The notes: generated by a model not told the origin, from the letters alone. Numbered from the stretch's first letter, positions 1 through 12,691 are shown. The stretch is DNA of 64,000 nucleotides from Telmatactis stephensoni (GCA_029948255.1 JALIZF010001762.1:62001-126000); one strand, 5' to 3'. Translations and numbers: made by a program.

Positions 1-490
1 AATCAATGAAAAAAATTTTTGACATGAATAGAGAGAAGTGAAGGAAATTACTTCAGCTTTGTTGTTTTTGCAAACATAGCATCTTGGCTTGAAAAAGCTT
101 CCAGTGTTGTTTTCTGACACCACACGCCTTGCAGTCTTAAATACCTCATATGGAATGCACCTGACTATTTTCGCATGATATGGACGTCTAAACGCTACCT
201 TACCACCAAGACGTGTATGCATCCGTTTCATCCACAGCAAAGATTCACTTCTTAAAACTGAGGCAGCATTAATTGTTGTTGAGGTGAGGAGTTTAACAGC
301 TGTAAATAACCATACATTTTTTTAACACAATATGCAAATATTGTTCAATGCAAAAGAGGTCAACTAAACATATTTCTCCAAGAAACAATATATATGCAAA
401 ACAAGTCATATTAAAATGTACCTAAGCTTGATATACAGTAAGCTTAACAAATTAAGCTTATTATGTACAATTATGTAATCTATTGACTGT
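1..490. other. No gene recognised
   Basis: AT-rich sequence at the left edge. No coding region, repeat boundary or RNA gene could be supported. It adjoins the decayed transposon protein on the - strand and may belong to the same element. Confidence 0.4.
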
Positions 491-1745
491 TCATTTGGTA
501 AATATTTTAGACAAGTAAGTCTGTAATACAGAATGATTCTCAACGGCTGGCTGTGAAACACATTTTCCCTTACCTTTAGAGCATTCATTAGCCTGAGGTT
601 CACCGTGATCACAACTGACTGAGCACTGCTTCACTATGGGCATCAATACCTCTCCTGCGATATCCCTAAAAAGCTCGAGATTCAACCCTTCTATAGCAGG
701 AAATTTATTCAACCAATCTTCGACAATACTGTCAGCACTATATGTTTCTTCTTCCGCTTGATCTTCGTCTTCATCTTCATATTCGCCGTCGGATTCTAAG
801 ACTTTTTCAATTACTTCTTCAACACTGAACGACGCCGAAAAATTCTCGAACAGACTCGCGCGAACTCCTGCTGACCAACAGGACTGACATTCTGACAGGT
901 TCTTAAGTGCTGTTTGTGGAGGCGCGCGAGGCCCGCCGTGGATGAAATTATAAATCCAACTTTGTGTACTTTACAGCCTAGCATGTCTTCATACATGTTC
1001 AAAATTTTTCTTTCATCCTCAAGTCCCTGCATCATTTTCTGAGTTTGGACATTTGTCTTGTAATGTAGAATCTCTCTGATGGCTTTAGTGGGACTGGTTG
1101 TTGGTTTTTGAAGTGCCCTTTACACTTGGAAGCAGTTATACGATATTTTCTGTACTGATTCCATAGCTTTGTCTTACTTTGCTGTTGTGTTTTGTTGCTT
1201 ATCATGTTCCTTTCATCATCATTGACAAACAAATTTTGTTTTACTTTTTCTGCTCTTTGCTAAATTTCATGTATGGAAATTGGCTGAGCTTTTGGTGGAG
1301 AGATAATGTTTTCAACAGTGTTAGGCTTATCCCTTGACATTATCTTTGAAAAACCACAATCCAAGGAAATACTATTGATATTATCTAGGAGGGCTTGATT
1401 TGCTGCTGATGGTCTTGATTCTCTGAATGCAGGCAATCTGGGATCCTGAAGTTCTCTTGGTTTTTTCGATTCTTTGCCATATACTTTTTTACTAAAGTCT
1501 ATTTCATACACAGAGCTTGAATCCAGTTTTCTTTTCCTTGGCTGATTCCAAGTCTGCAATCTGCTAGTACAAGTTTGGTAGTCTAATTCTTCCAAGGCAT
1601 AACATAGTGCTGAAGTGTGCTTGCAAGAAGCAAAAGGTGCTTTCCCTGCTGGACAGGGTTTACAGCTTGCAAAAGTGATTTCTCCAGCACCTATACCAGA
1701 TTTGACCATAGAAAGACAAATTTTGTAATTCAGATTCTTTTTCAT
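491..1745 (-). pseudogene. Decayed SWIM/YqaJ transposon nuclease
   Basis: Fragments in shifting frames on the - strand read as a relative of the 612-residue SAP-SWIM-YqaJ protein at 14826-16748. The 1260-1745 piece has a SWIM-like zinc-finger region (CKPCPAGK followed by SCKHTSALCYALEEL). The 1032-1232 piece has the start of the YqaJ nuclease fold ([15 protein letters not shown]). Around 955-1000 comes KVHKVGFIIS, matching the segment before the catalytic SPDG motif in the intact copy. The frame is then lost, and 500-940 gives an acidic stretch (EYEDEDEDQAEEE) of unknown origin. The SPDG, EVK and QMQ motifs are absent. YqaJ proteins are lambda-exonuclease-like nucleases; in ISL2EU-type transposons they accompany the transposase. 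This copy cannot be functional as read. Confidence 0.6.
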
Positions 1746-2440
1746 CTCAGGTAAGCAGTCACATTTTATATGACACAGGTTTGCATCTTCATCGAAAGCA
1801 ACTTTAATTTTTTGAAAAGGTTCATAGTTTGAATAGACCGAATGCCTTGCTGTTCAAATTCTTGTAGTCTTTATTTCCTTTATCGTCACATGTTTTTCTT
1901 TGCATAAATAATTTATCATATTTTCAATAGCAAACAAAGGAAAGCTTTCTCGAACTTGTGAGATAGACTGCCAATTGGCTGCTTGTGGGAATTCTGGCGG
2001 GTTTTTTGGCGGGTTTTTTGGCGAATTGGCGGAATCAGGTGCATTGAACTGTAAGGTCGAAGATGTTTATATTTGTCAATAAAATTGTTCTCCCAACCAT
2101 TCTTCAAGTAGCTCACAACTCTGAAACAATAACAAACTACGTCAAAAAATTATCCCTACTTGATTAGAAAAATCGAAGTGAGATATCAAAATCTACACCT
2201 ACAACAAAATCACAACTCATCTGTTGGCAATGGTTAGCAAAACATTATACAAGTATCGACCAATTCTGGCAGTCGAAAGTTATATTAACAGTCATGTGGT
2301 GCTACATTAAGTTAAACGTAGCTGCATTACAAACATTTTAATACCTGAAAATAAGCTCGCATTTTGTTCCAGCCGTCGAAGCACTTCCATCTTTAGCAGT
2401 CCCAGTACGGTACAAAAGTCACGATCGCAAGTGACCTTTG
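1746..2440. other. Probable 5' remains of the YqaJ-like element
   Basis: No convincing coding region. A short direct repeat (GGCGGGTTTTTT) lies near 1995-2025. The stretch probably belongs to the same degraded - strand element as 491-1745. This is inference from position only. Confidence 0.3.
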
Positions 2441-2679
2441 GTGAGATGACGTGGACAGCTTCCATTTAGCAGTTGTAGCTTTTCTTCGTTGGAAAAAGAA
2501 GCCATTTTTGAAGAACATCGATTTTAAAACGCCGAGCAAGGAGGACATTGTCAGTACTTTGTTTATCATTTTCGCCCGATGGCCTCATTTCCGTGTATTT
2601 TTGTCGCGGATACCGCTGTACCGAAGAAATGACGTCCGCAACTGTAATAACAGCTATACTACGTTTATCGAGAATTGAT

Positions 2680-2885
2680 CAAACATTTCTCCTACAGATA
2701 TATTTATGAACTAAACTGAACAGTTTGGTCTCAAAACATATATTTATAACCACAAACCCTATATTTGATTATTAATAATCGACTTAAACACCCTCGGACC
2801 AGCACACGTAGTTCGCATATCTTTCGGCTTGACACTCCACCTCTACTTTGGCAATTTCGGAATTACACGAATTTATACGTCAGGT
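2680..2885 (-). repeat. Block shared inverted with 59220-59410
   Basis: About 190 bp read on the - strand closely resembles + strand 59220-59410. Shared landmarks include GTGTCAAGCCGAAAGATATG, TATTAATAATCAAATATAG and TTAGTTCATAAATATAT. The two places therefore hold copies of one dispersed repeat family, here at the 5' side of the decayed YqaJ-like element. Confidence 0.65.
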
Positions 2886-2899
2886 CAGGCTGGAGCCTG

Positions 2900-3340
2900 C
2901 TACTGGTAACATGTAACCCAGTACTACCTGCCACATGGACGAGTTGTTGGCGTCTAAACCGGCTCCCCCACCAGGTTCTTTCTGGTGAGGAGGGTGGCAT
3001 GACACCCAGCAGGAATAAATACAAGACCTGTCAAAGGGCGGATGAGCTTGACTGAGCCAACGGCCATCATGCATCAGTGACTTTTATTTTATTGTGTTTT
3101 GATTGTAATTTTAAACAGTAATTTGTAGTATAGTAATTTGTAGTGCAGTAATTTATAGTGTATTTTAAAATTGATTTTCATGGTACGGACTGTGTAGCGG
3201 CAGCCCAAGGCGCCATCCTATTCTCACAGTCTACCATGCATGTTCAGTATATGTTTTTGTAAAGTGCCTAGAGCAGATTTTGGATAGGCGCTATATAAAT
3301 GATCATTATTATTATTATTATCATTATTATTATTACACGT
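2900..3340 (+). mobile_element. Retroelement 3' end with ATT tail
   Basis: The block ends in GGCGCTATATAAATGATC followed by (ATT)n at 3303-3334. A GCGCTATATAAAT motif before a trinucleotide tail is a common 3' end of SINE/LINE-type elements in marine invertebrates. No coding sequence is supported. The left boundary is uncertain. Confidence 0.5.
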
Positions 3341-3344
3341 ACTC

Positions 3345-4359
3345 GCACGCATGAAGCCCATGACATAGTGTGTTAAGCCAGTAACCACAAAAATAATAGG
3401 TCAGAATATTTTTTAAAGTTTTGAAGTTATGTAGAGAATAGTATTTTGATTGTATTTTTGGCACATAGACATTAATATCACAGGTATTAATTAGTTGATG
3501 TATTTAGAGACAATACAATGTAGATCTAGATCATGAATACTGGTCAGACATTCTATATATGTTTTTAGTGGGCAAAGAGCTATTTATGCTATTATTTTAA
3601 TGGTCATGAACTAGGATAAACTTTTGGCCTTACATGGTTCCGCATTCCAGCAAGCGTTTCTGCTTTTTGAATTCAGGTGTTATGCAACCAAAACATGCTA
3701 TGATTATATTAATTATTAGAGAATTACCAAAATCCTTTGAAGTCTTGGAGTGTACAGTGTGGACTTGCATTGTTGTCACAATGTTTTTTTGGATTAGGTG
3801 TATATATATATATGCGATATAAATGTTGACTTCTGATACCTTGATACAATGTACAGTTATAGCTATTTCTTCAAACAACTTTAAGCAGATATTTATCTAC
3901 TGTTTGCTCTGCTGTTTTTCCCTTTTCATAACATTGTGGAAGAACAAAACAGTTTGAGACTATACTATATAGTAGCTGTATTTTAGGATCGTTCCTTTTC
4001 AATTAGCTTTGTCTAGGCTGTACTTAAATTCTGTTCTATTTTGTTCTGCAGTAGACCAACTGGAATATTCTACGCTCTTTTCAAATTCTTGGCTGGTCAT
4101 CATTCCTGAAAATAATCTAAATTCTATTTGATAATCTGTAATTCCATTCTGTAACTTAATTTAATACTAACTTTTCTACATTGTTTTTAGACATCTTATT
4201 GACTTAAAGAGTGTTTAGTTAGATTAAAATCTCAAAGATATGCGGAGCTCACTAAAAATTCACTGCTCATCAATCTTTGTGGCATCAAGCAAAGAACTAT
4301 TTCATACATTCACTATTTGTAAATAAGCAACTTGGGAGAATTTACTTTTTCTGTTACCA
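3345..4359. other. Intergenic, nothing recognised
   Basis: AT-rich, with short frames on both strands that have no domain signature. A small (TA)n patch lies near 3800-3812. Confidence 0.35.
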
Positions 4360-4361
4360 TA

Positions 4362-6193
4362 TGTGACCGTTCACGCGAAAACCCGGCTTATTGAAATTGA
4401 CATGTTATCAAAAATGCGTTGAAATGCATTACACTGCGTTGAGAATGCATTTCATACCATTGACGAAACGTTTATCAGCATTCCCATCGGTTTCCAAAAT
4501 GCTCTTCAACGTTTACAATAAACGTTTGTGAATGCATTCTGCTAATGCTTTTAAAATGTTCTAGTATCATTTCATTGCATTTTACGAACGCATTACAAAT
4601 GCCCTAAATCGTTGCCCAAACGCATTATAAACGTTCCAAAGGAATGCATCGAGATAATAATTATTCAGCGAGCAATGTACTGTTTTTATAGCACGAATGT
4701 TAAGTTTATGATTACCGTATCGTTTATCGATCCGGGGCGCCACTGAAGTCACATGGCAGTCAAACTGAAAGCCTCCCACAAAGAATAAAATTTGGCCCGC
4801 TTATTTGAATTTATTGTAAAGCGAGGTGATTTACACCTGATCTCACGAAATTTGCGCTCTACAGATTCTGAAGTTAGTTTAGAAGTTCCCAAATTCGTTT
4901 TAATCTTCCAAATCTCGCTCTCGGCAGTGAACCGAAACGTGCTTAATCAGAATTCAAAGTTTTCTCGAAATTTACAAATGTAAGGGAATGATAATGATAA
5001 AATGCACCGAGAAAAAATATTTTTTGATGATTTTAGATGAAATTCTAAAACTTTCAAACTCGAACTTCTAAATTCTGCTTTGGTCCAAGCATAATCAGAA
5101 ATGAATTTGACTGAACTCCCAAATGATGTTCGAATGAATTTGATTACATCAAATTTGATTACATCAAATTTGTAATAAAAATTCTGAATACAGAAGAATC
5201 AATGACCTTTGTTTTTACTAGTACATTTTAATAAATGAGGAACCCGGTTTTTGGAAGCAAATAGATTTTGTAGAACGCCTATCAGTAATTTGCATAAACA
5301 TGATAGGGTATAAGGTTTCACTTACTTCGGATTTTTGGGAGCACGTAACCTTTAGGATTTACAACATTGCAAAGTAGTTGCCTGAAAGAAGTATAACTTT
5401 TATTTGATGAAATGGATATGAAATTCTATATAGGATAAGGAAATGAAAGCGTCCGGTATTAGGTTTCTAAAATACAAATTAAAACTGAGAGGTCAAAGTC
5501 ATGCATTGTTGATCAACATTTGCACGTGCACATTTCATTAGATAGAATTAGCATACATTTTTTATGATAAAAATTACGAGAAAATGGTTGTTGCTCGTTA
5601 TAAAAATGTGAAATATAATTCCTCTGGGTATTTGGGGTTGATTTTATTTTTTCCTGATATATTTGGAGGTTTTGTTTTGTTAATTTGAGACGATGAGTGA
5701 CATTCGTGTAAATCGAAGTGTAAACCTGACGGACTCACGCTTCGTGAGCCAACCTTCAGTGGTCGGGATATTTTTTTTTCCTTTTCGGCTATTCACTACT
5801 TTTTAAGTCAAAGTGTGTTTAATTTAATTTAAAAAAATTCGTAAAGCGCTTCAAAGCTGGTTACTGTTCACGAGTGTTGATGTTCTGCATTGACATGTAA
5901 CATAACACAATGTTCACATTATCAATCTGACTTATCTGAATGTTAGTTTGGTATGTTTTTTCAATGCATTTCCACGTATTGGATGAATGGATTTCAACGG
6001 TAACAACGTTTTGGATGAATGCATTTCAACGTTCACAATGGTATGGGGACATTTCAACGAAAACTAGAATCGCTGAGAATGCATTTCTGAACATTACAAA
6101 AGCGTTGTAACGCATTATCAAAGCATTTACAATGCATTGAAATGCATTACAACGCCAATTTCATTAAGCCGGGTTTTCGCGTGTAGGGTCACA
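4362..6193. mobile_element. Non-autonomous DNA transposon, TA-flanked
   Basis: The ends are inverted copies of about 38 bp (TGTGACC..ACGCGAAAACCCGGCTTA), flanked by TA at 4360-4361 and 6194-6195. Inside both ends are many copies of the palindrome AATGCATT and variants, spaced by 10-30 bp. The centre has no transposase. TA flanks fit a Tc1/mariner-like or other TA-targeting mobiliser, but the family is not identified. Confidence 0.75.
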
Positions 6194-6645
6194 TATACAA
6201 TTTCAATCCCAGCTAGGTAACAAATGAAGAGAAAAGAAAAATCTGTAATTGAACAAGGGCCCATATACAGAATTGATTGAATATATCGAAATATACTTGG
6301 AATTATCTGAATGGATAATCAGCGGTAAATCACTTCACTTATTATATAAGCTGGGTCATGGCCCAGACCACGCGATTTCACGATCAAGTTGAGGCCTCTT
6401 TCTTCTCAAGCTAAGTTGTCATTGTTAATGAAATTTATCATACAAAATCCACTTTTATGTTATGTTATTCATGTTATGGAGAACCCGGGCGGGATGTGGA
6501 AGTATTCATCAAGGCCACAAACTGCTTAGTGATATTTTTGATCACCGTGTTAAATTGTATTCGAATGTTCTCCAATTCAGAGAAGTAGAATTCTTTGGGA
6601 CAGCCACATGAAATTGCTAAAATTCCTGATGACTCAAAGTTTTGC

Positions 6646-7573
6646 TTTATTTATAGCCTGCGTCACATTCGGACTTTTCCTCTGTTAAGGCCATAGGGAA
6701 AATAACGAACAAAATCATGTTCTGACACCCCCAGCAAATAGCACGATTATAGATAACAGATGCTGATTGGCTGGTGCTTTCTTAAATTCTAACGAGATTC
6801 GTGAATGACTCACTTAGTGTTTGTTGTGTCGATGTTTTGACAGCTTGTTGGACTTTAGTTATTAACAAACTTTATTACTAACATGACCCGGGGTCAATCT
6901 TGAAGATCTTAATTGTAATTTCTCTTTGAGAGAATGTTTTTTGAACTAACATGACTAAGGCTATTATTTAACAAAATGTTAGATTGGAATGTTTTGATTT
7001 GAAAGTTTCTTTTTATAGCTAGCAATTAAATGTATCTAACTGGTAGGTTGTTTTTATTGAAAAATCTGTGTGTTTTAAAAAAACTCATTAATAATTCATA
7101 AGGCAAACATAATCAACATCGCTACCGTGACGGGTGTCTTTATATCTGATAGATTTGGCCTAATTTACATCGACTTTAACCTCAATTTTCTCGAATATAA
7201 ATGAAGATATTTTTAATTTTCTTTCACTACTCTAGTATGTGTTTGAGTTTTTTAAGCTGTATAAAGAATTCGAGATCATGTTTTATCAGAATATAGATCC
7301 CCACCTACGGCTCGGATCTTTATATCGGATAAAACTCTCTCTCTCTCTCTCTCGTTCTTTATACTATACTTATAATCACAGTAAATCTAACGGAAGTATT
7401 ATTAGAGAGCCAATCATGAGTCTCATTAAAATTTAAATGAGGCTCAGCCAATCAGAGTCTGTTATCTAGAATTGTGCTATTTGCTGGGGGGTCTCAGAAC
7501 ACGGTTTTGTTCATTATTTTGCAGACGGACTTAAGGGAGAAAAAAAACGGATGTGATACAGGCTATTTATTTA
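6646..7573. mobile_element. Foldback MITE with about 125-bp inverted ends
   Basis: 6646-6780 and 7436-7572 are inverted copies. Landmarks are CCCCCAGCAAATAGCAC on the left and GTGCTATTTGCTGGGGG on the right, plus GATAACAGA..TGATTGGCTG. A short (CT)n run is at 7329-7351. No transposase is present. Confidence 0.7.
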
Positions 7574-7949
7574 CAGACTACTCTCAAGTAGTTCAGTTAA
7601 ATCCACGTATATTTATGAACATGAACCAAAACAACAATTCTTTGTCAGATTCACTTCAATTTCTATTAGAAATGGCTAGTTTTAGAGGTATATACCACAA
7701 CAGATTTCCTGTCAGCTAGATACAACCAAGTTGGCCTAGGCCATTACATGGCTTTCATGATTGAGTTCCAATTTCCTTTGTTTTCAAACTAAATTTTCAA
7801 ACTAAATTATCATTGTTAATGAAATTCATAATACAAAATTCAATGCTTTAGGTAAGTATTCATCGACACCATGCACTGTTTATTATTATCTCTTTGCAAA
7901 GACAATGCTCTTTTATGAGTTTTTGCATATTACATTGAAACAAAACAAT

Positions 7950-8495
7950 CCCTGGTGAAAATCCTACACAGGATCCTGCAGGATCCTGTAAGATCCTGTA
8001 GGATCTTGAATAGGAACAGGATCCTGAGCAGGATCCTATATAGGATTAGAATCCTGATTAGGATCCTAGTATGATTTCAAATCCTGGATAGGATCCTCTA
8101 TGGGATCCTAAAGCTGGATAGGATCCTATGTAGGATCTTTATCCTGGTAAGGATCCTTATAGGAGTAGGATCTTGTCTAGAATCCTGAATGCCAGACAAG
8201 ATCCTGGATAGGATCCTGTGTAGGATCCTTTTTTTTACATAGGATTCTATTTAGGATCCTTGTCCTGATCAGGATCCTGTCATGGCCAGGATCCTATCTC
8301 AAATCCTATAATTGTTACCAAGATCCTGGATAGGATCCTGTGTAGGATCCTTTTCTTTAACATAGGATTATATTTAGGATCCTTGTCCTGATCAGGATCC
8401 TCAAATCCTATAATTGTTACCAAGATCCTGATTAGGATCCTGTGTGGGATCCTTTTCTTTGACAGGATTTTATTTAGGATTCTTATTATCCCATC
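7950..8495. repeat. Left subterminal palindrome array
   Basis: About 540 bp of irregularly spaced AGGATCCT palindromes and variants (GGATCTTG, AGGATTCT), in both orientations because the core is self-complementary. A partial internal duplication (around 8190-8290 and 8320-8430) shares TGGATAGGATCCTGTG and ATTGTTACCAAGATCCTG. This matches the subterminal arrays that bind accessory transposase proteins in CACTA elements. Confidence 0.8.
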
Positions 8496-8718
8496 CTATA
8501 GATATTTTAGAATTAAATTGTACAATAAATTGCTATAATTGAATATATTGCACAACTGAAGCAATAACTGATGGGGTTTTATAAATTCTATATTAGAATA
8601 TTGCACTACATTTAGAACTGAGTTGTCCTATATTAAATGGCCATGCATGACAATATCCAGCTATTGTTCACTCTTCATATCAAAATAAGGACTGAATGAG
8701 TTACCCAAAAGTGATTAA

Positions 8719-11700
8719 TTAATCATGTTGGTAGCTTTTCAAGACTACTGAAACATATCCATCAATGTTAGTATCATCACTCTCAACAAAAACCACCCGT
8801 GCCTTTATCTGCAAGCATCGTATTAGTTTAAATCTTGCTGTGAACTGTACTCCTATAAAGTGATGCCCCAAGAAGCCAGAGGACCAAAAGGCATGTACAA
8901 CTGGATCTCTTGGAGGTGGAATGCCCTGTGCACAGACATTACAATGTGTGTTTTCAAGAATTCGTACAACAGCATAGCCATCATTATTGCAGTCTTTGAG
9001 GAAAAACTGCACTTCTCCAAAGCAAATCTCATCTTCTGACAAATATTTCACCAAATAGCTGGCAGATCTTGCCTTCCTTTTGTAGCATAAGCTGTGATAA
9101 ACTTGACCTCCTTTGAACATTTTTTGAGCAATACTCACTTCTCGGTTATCACTGAAGTATCCTTCTACTGGATTACCAACATGTGGAACCTTGTGAAGCA
9201 TTGGAGTAAAAAACTGGATATCATCATTAACTTTTACCAGCTTTGGTGAGCTTGTTGAAGCAGCAAGCATTCCTTTGGCAAACTCACTAGCTTCAGCATT
9301 GCTTTCTACATTTTGTGTGATATACTGCTTTGAGTGTTGAGCAATTGCAAGTCTCTTACAAATCTGATCTGGGATACCTCTTGTACAATGAAACATACGC
9401 TTTAGGTGAGCCAGCATTGACTCAAACACAAAGGTAGAGTGGAGGATCAATGGACCATGAGCTCTTACTTGTGCTGGTAGATGATTCAATGAATGTGAAT
9501 TGAATGTACACTCTCGTCTCGAAAACAACACAGGAAGCAACCTTGTATAGCTTTGAATCATGGCTTCAGCAATGCAGATATCATTTTCTGATATTGTATC
9601 ATAACAGAGCATCGTTATTCCAGTAACCTCACTTGGACAGTTTCCATTTAACCACTTTGACAACCTTCTGGTATATTCACCCTCAAGAACTTGGTGCATG
9701 TAATCAAACAACAGCATTTGTGGAATTTGCAAGATTTCATGGACAGCTGAAGGACCTTTTATTCCAAATACAGCTTCTCCAGTTAGAGCAGCTAGCTCGG
9801 CATGACACAGGGAATCTGCATGATTTCTAGGTGCAAATTTACCAGGTAAATAGATCCTTACATTCCCCCTTCCAGGAAGTCTCTGTCCAGGATGTAAACA
9901 GTAGCTACATCCAAATTTTCCACAAAATATTTTAAAATTTACAGATGGACCTTTGGCCATGAGGTCTGCAGCTTGGCCATTCACATTAAGTTTACACTTT
10001 TGTGTTCTCTCTAGGTCAATATGGAACCCTTCTTGAAGGTGTTTGACTTCTTGTACAAATGTTTGTTGAAATATATCCATTTCAGGTTTTTCTTTCCATA
10101 CCATAAACCAGATAATATTATATTTTTGTATGAATATCTCATTGCAAGTGGGAGCTCAACAACAAAACTTTGTATCGGCCATAATGACACACTCTTTGAT
10201 TTAAGTGCAGGAGCCCCATCTATATGCCAGTATATAGAAATACAGAAGCTGCCATCTTGCTTGATTTTAGCACTCTGTTTTTGGTATATTTTTCCATCTA
10301 TAATGTCTCTATAAATGCCAGGCTTGTGTTCATAATTCTCTACAAAGTTTTGCACTGAAGACCAGTTTTCTGAAAGTTATAGAATTCAATAACTACATAA
10401 ATATACTTGTACTATAAACAGTATACAGTACACGTAAAGTGTCTTTTGCCAGATGCATGACATTACAGAACTCAATAAACTACAAAAGTAAACTAAGGAG
10501 CATTCATTTTTAGGGGTGGGGGTGGGGGGTGGGGTTGGGACAGAGAATTGCAGCAATCAAATACAAAAAAAATGCAAGCCCCCACAGTAAGGAATTGAAC
10601 AATATTGATGACCCAACCCACTCCCAAATATGAAAATAGGGTCCCTTGACCTGGTTTAACTTTCAGAAAAACATGACCCACCCCCTTTCATAGAGTAAAT
10701 TTCTTTTGGCCCACCCCTCAATTCCTCCGGCCCACCCCCCTCCTAAAAAATGAATGCTCCCTAAACATAACTTCAGCATCTTGTATAAATTGTACTGTGA
10801 GTTACATTAATTCTTGCAGAAAACCCAAAGAAACACATCAAAGTGAAAATTTACAAGTTATTGAAACACATATCAATAGCTGACAATTGGCAATGGTGAT
10901 TTTTTTGCAATTACTGTAAGTTATTTTAGTGATAATTTGGTCACTTGAGAGTTGGTCAACCAATCAGATTATGAGTTGAAAACAATAGAATTTCAGTTGA
11001 TATGCTAGACATGACAAACACCACACTTACAAACTTTTGAAACAAACATGTTTTCAGTGCAGGTAACTTTTGAAATAATCAGTGTTAACAATAAGCAGTT
11101 AGGACCACATATGCTATGCACACATGTCTTTATATAATCTGTCAGTTTATTAAGAATGAAGCTACAGCTGTAGAGGGCATGAATATAAATATTAATTTCT
11201 TACCTGAGATTACCCTTTTAAGTTCCGGTTCCAGATGAATCACATAAAATGTGCTCGAATTCTCTCCCACTGAGTGAGTACCATGTTCACTGCAATTAAC
11301 ATTAATACAAAGATCATTGTCCAGGAGTTTCTGACACTTTTGACATGTAATGTGTTTAACATAACTGTAACCAATGTCTTTAAGTGACTTAAATCGAGCT
11401 GATAGGAAGATGATGGACATCCATTTCCCTTTGGCAATGACATCTTTATGAGTTTAAGAATACTGTCAGTAGCTTTAGATGAAAGATTATGTCTTTGAGA
11501 AAGCGCCAGAAAAGCTCCCTTAAAATTCTTTTGAGAAAGAGTAGAACCATCAAAAAGGGGGGTATTGTCCACATCATCTGTTCCACTACTATCCAAAGAC
11601 ATATCACTCTCTGATTCCAAAATAGAACAGTCAGTTTCTGTTGACTGACCATCCACAGAGGATTCGTTGCCACTGCTGGTCTCTCCTTGATATGTCATCT

Positions 11701-12353
11701 GTGAATGATTCTGTCTTTCACCTGCAAATTATAATTTGAAATATTGCAAAATCCAAATTACTACAACAATATGATTATTGTATCAGAGTATGTCATGATC
11801 GACATTTTGTAATTGAAGTTTTCTTTGAAATATAACGAATCCGGTTACCTTCATTAATTTCGCCTTCAGAATCAGGAAATTGTGTTGTATCCATAACGTT
11901 ACATGTGATTTGTTGTGTTCGCAGATCTGCTTGATGGTCGATACAAGTCCGTTTTGAAGGAGGACAGAACAAATCCTCTACTGAACTTTCGTATATTTTT
12001 GATGTTGAAGAGTCACTTTTGCCGGAATCCGCTATACGAACGACATTATCAATATTATTGTCGCTGGATCCAGAAGAGTCTCTCTCGCTGGATTCCGAAG
12101 AGTCTCTGTCATTGGGTTCAGAATAGTCTCTGTCCCTGAATCCCGAATAGTCTCTGTCCCTGGATTCAGAATAGTCTCCGTCACTGGATTCAGAAGAGTC
12201 TCTGTCACTTGGTTCAGAATAGTCTCCGTCACTGGATTCAGAAGAGTCTCTGTCACTGGATTCAGAAGAGTCTCTGTCACTTGGTTCAGACGAGTGAATT
12301 GGATATTCTCTATCTTCGAAATCATAAAACAGTTCACTCTCGTCTTCAGCCAT
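8719..12353 (-). CDS. CACTA/EnSpm TNP2-type transposase, two frameshifts
   Basis: Transposase of the CACTA/EnSpm superfamily (Pfam Transposase_21-like), which cuts and moves the element in the nucleus. Three exons can be joined on the - strand: 12353-11849, 11721-11204 and 10369-8719, with GT/AG borders and compatible phases. Exon 1 encodes an acidic Ser/Asp-rich repeat region. Exon 2 has the PLFDGSTLSQKNFKGAFLAL segment typical of animal EnSpm N-termini, then a Cys-rich knuckle (TCQKCQKLL..CINVNC). Exon 3 carries GIYRDIIDGKIY, FGCSYCLHPGQ and KGPSAVHEIL, then DYMHQVLEG. DxxH is the signature around the second catalytic Asp in this superfamily. Single-base frameshifts near 11.40 kb and in the A-run near 10.09 kb break the frame, so the copy is dead or the sequence has errors. 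The start is shared with a divergent promoter facing the BEN gene. Confidence 0.8.
10497..10760. mobile_element. MITE in intron 2 of the transposase gene
   Basis: Inverted ends GGAGCATTCATTTTTAGG (left) and CCTAAAAAATGAATGCTCC (right) are flanked by CTAA at 10493-10496 and 10761-10764. The interior is G-rich on one arm and C-rich on the other. It has no coding capacity. Confidence 0.75.
12060..12300 (-). repeat. Tandem 30-bp Ser/Asp coding repeat
   Basis: About eight imperfect 30-bp units within exon 1 of the TNP2-type gene encode variants of SSESSDRDxS and YSEPSDRDSS. They create a low-complexity acidic, serine-rich stretch of roughly 80 residues. The units are alike enough to suggest recent slippage expansion. 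Confidence 0.8.
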
Positions 12354-12691
12354 AATGAACTCAATAGAACAAATAAATCAGATTTCAAAGCATTAGTTGA
12401 GTTGAGTTCCTTTGCTTCCCGCGGTAAAAATGTAAATTTATTATGAACTTTCGCGGACTTTTTCATTTTGCTATGTGATTGGTTAGAGCGTTACTGCTTT
12501 TACAGCCTATCAAATCTAACCAAACTCCTTCCAAAGACTGTGATTGGCTAACATTCGATCAAACTCCCGGATGTACGCACGATGCTCAAAAATGCTACAA
12601 CCTTTCTAAACGGCACTTCTTACCCCAACGCTGTGGTTAGAGGTTGTGAGTTTTCATTTTTTTTAAACATTTTTACATCTCTCAACATTTC
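12354..12691. promoter_or_regulatory. Divergent promoter between TNP2 and BEN genes
   Basis: 338 bp separate the two start codons. Two ATTGG motifs (inverted CCAAT boxes) sit at 12478-12482 and 12543-12547, both within GATTGGYTA. No clear TATA box is seen for either gene. A shared bidirectional CCAAT promoter is inferred. Confidence 0.5.

Noticed and set aside
7950..8495. CRISPR-like array
   Set aside because: Units are short palindromes with irregular spacing and variable sequence, and the context is eukaryotic; there are no unique spacers of fixed length.
11793..12353. Separate acidic protein gene
   Set aside because: It ends at a good donor in the phase needed by the next TNP2 exon (11721), so it was merged as exon 1 of the transposase.
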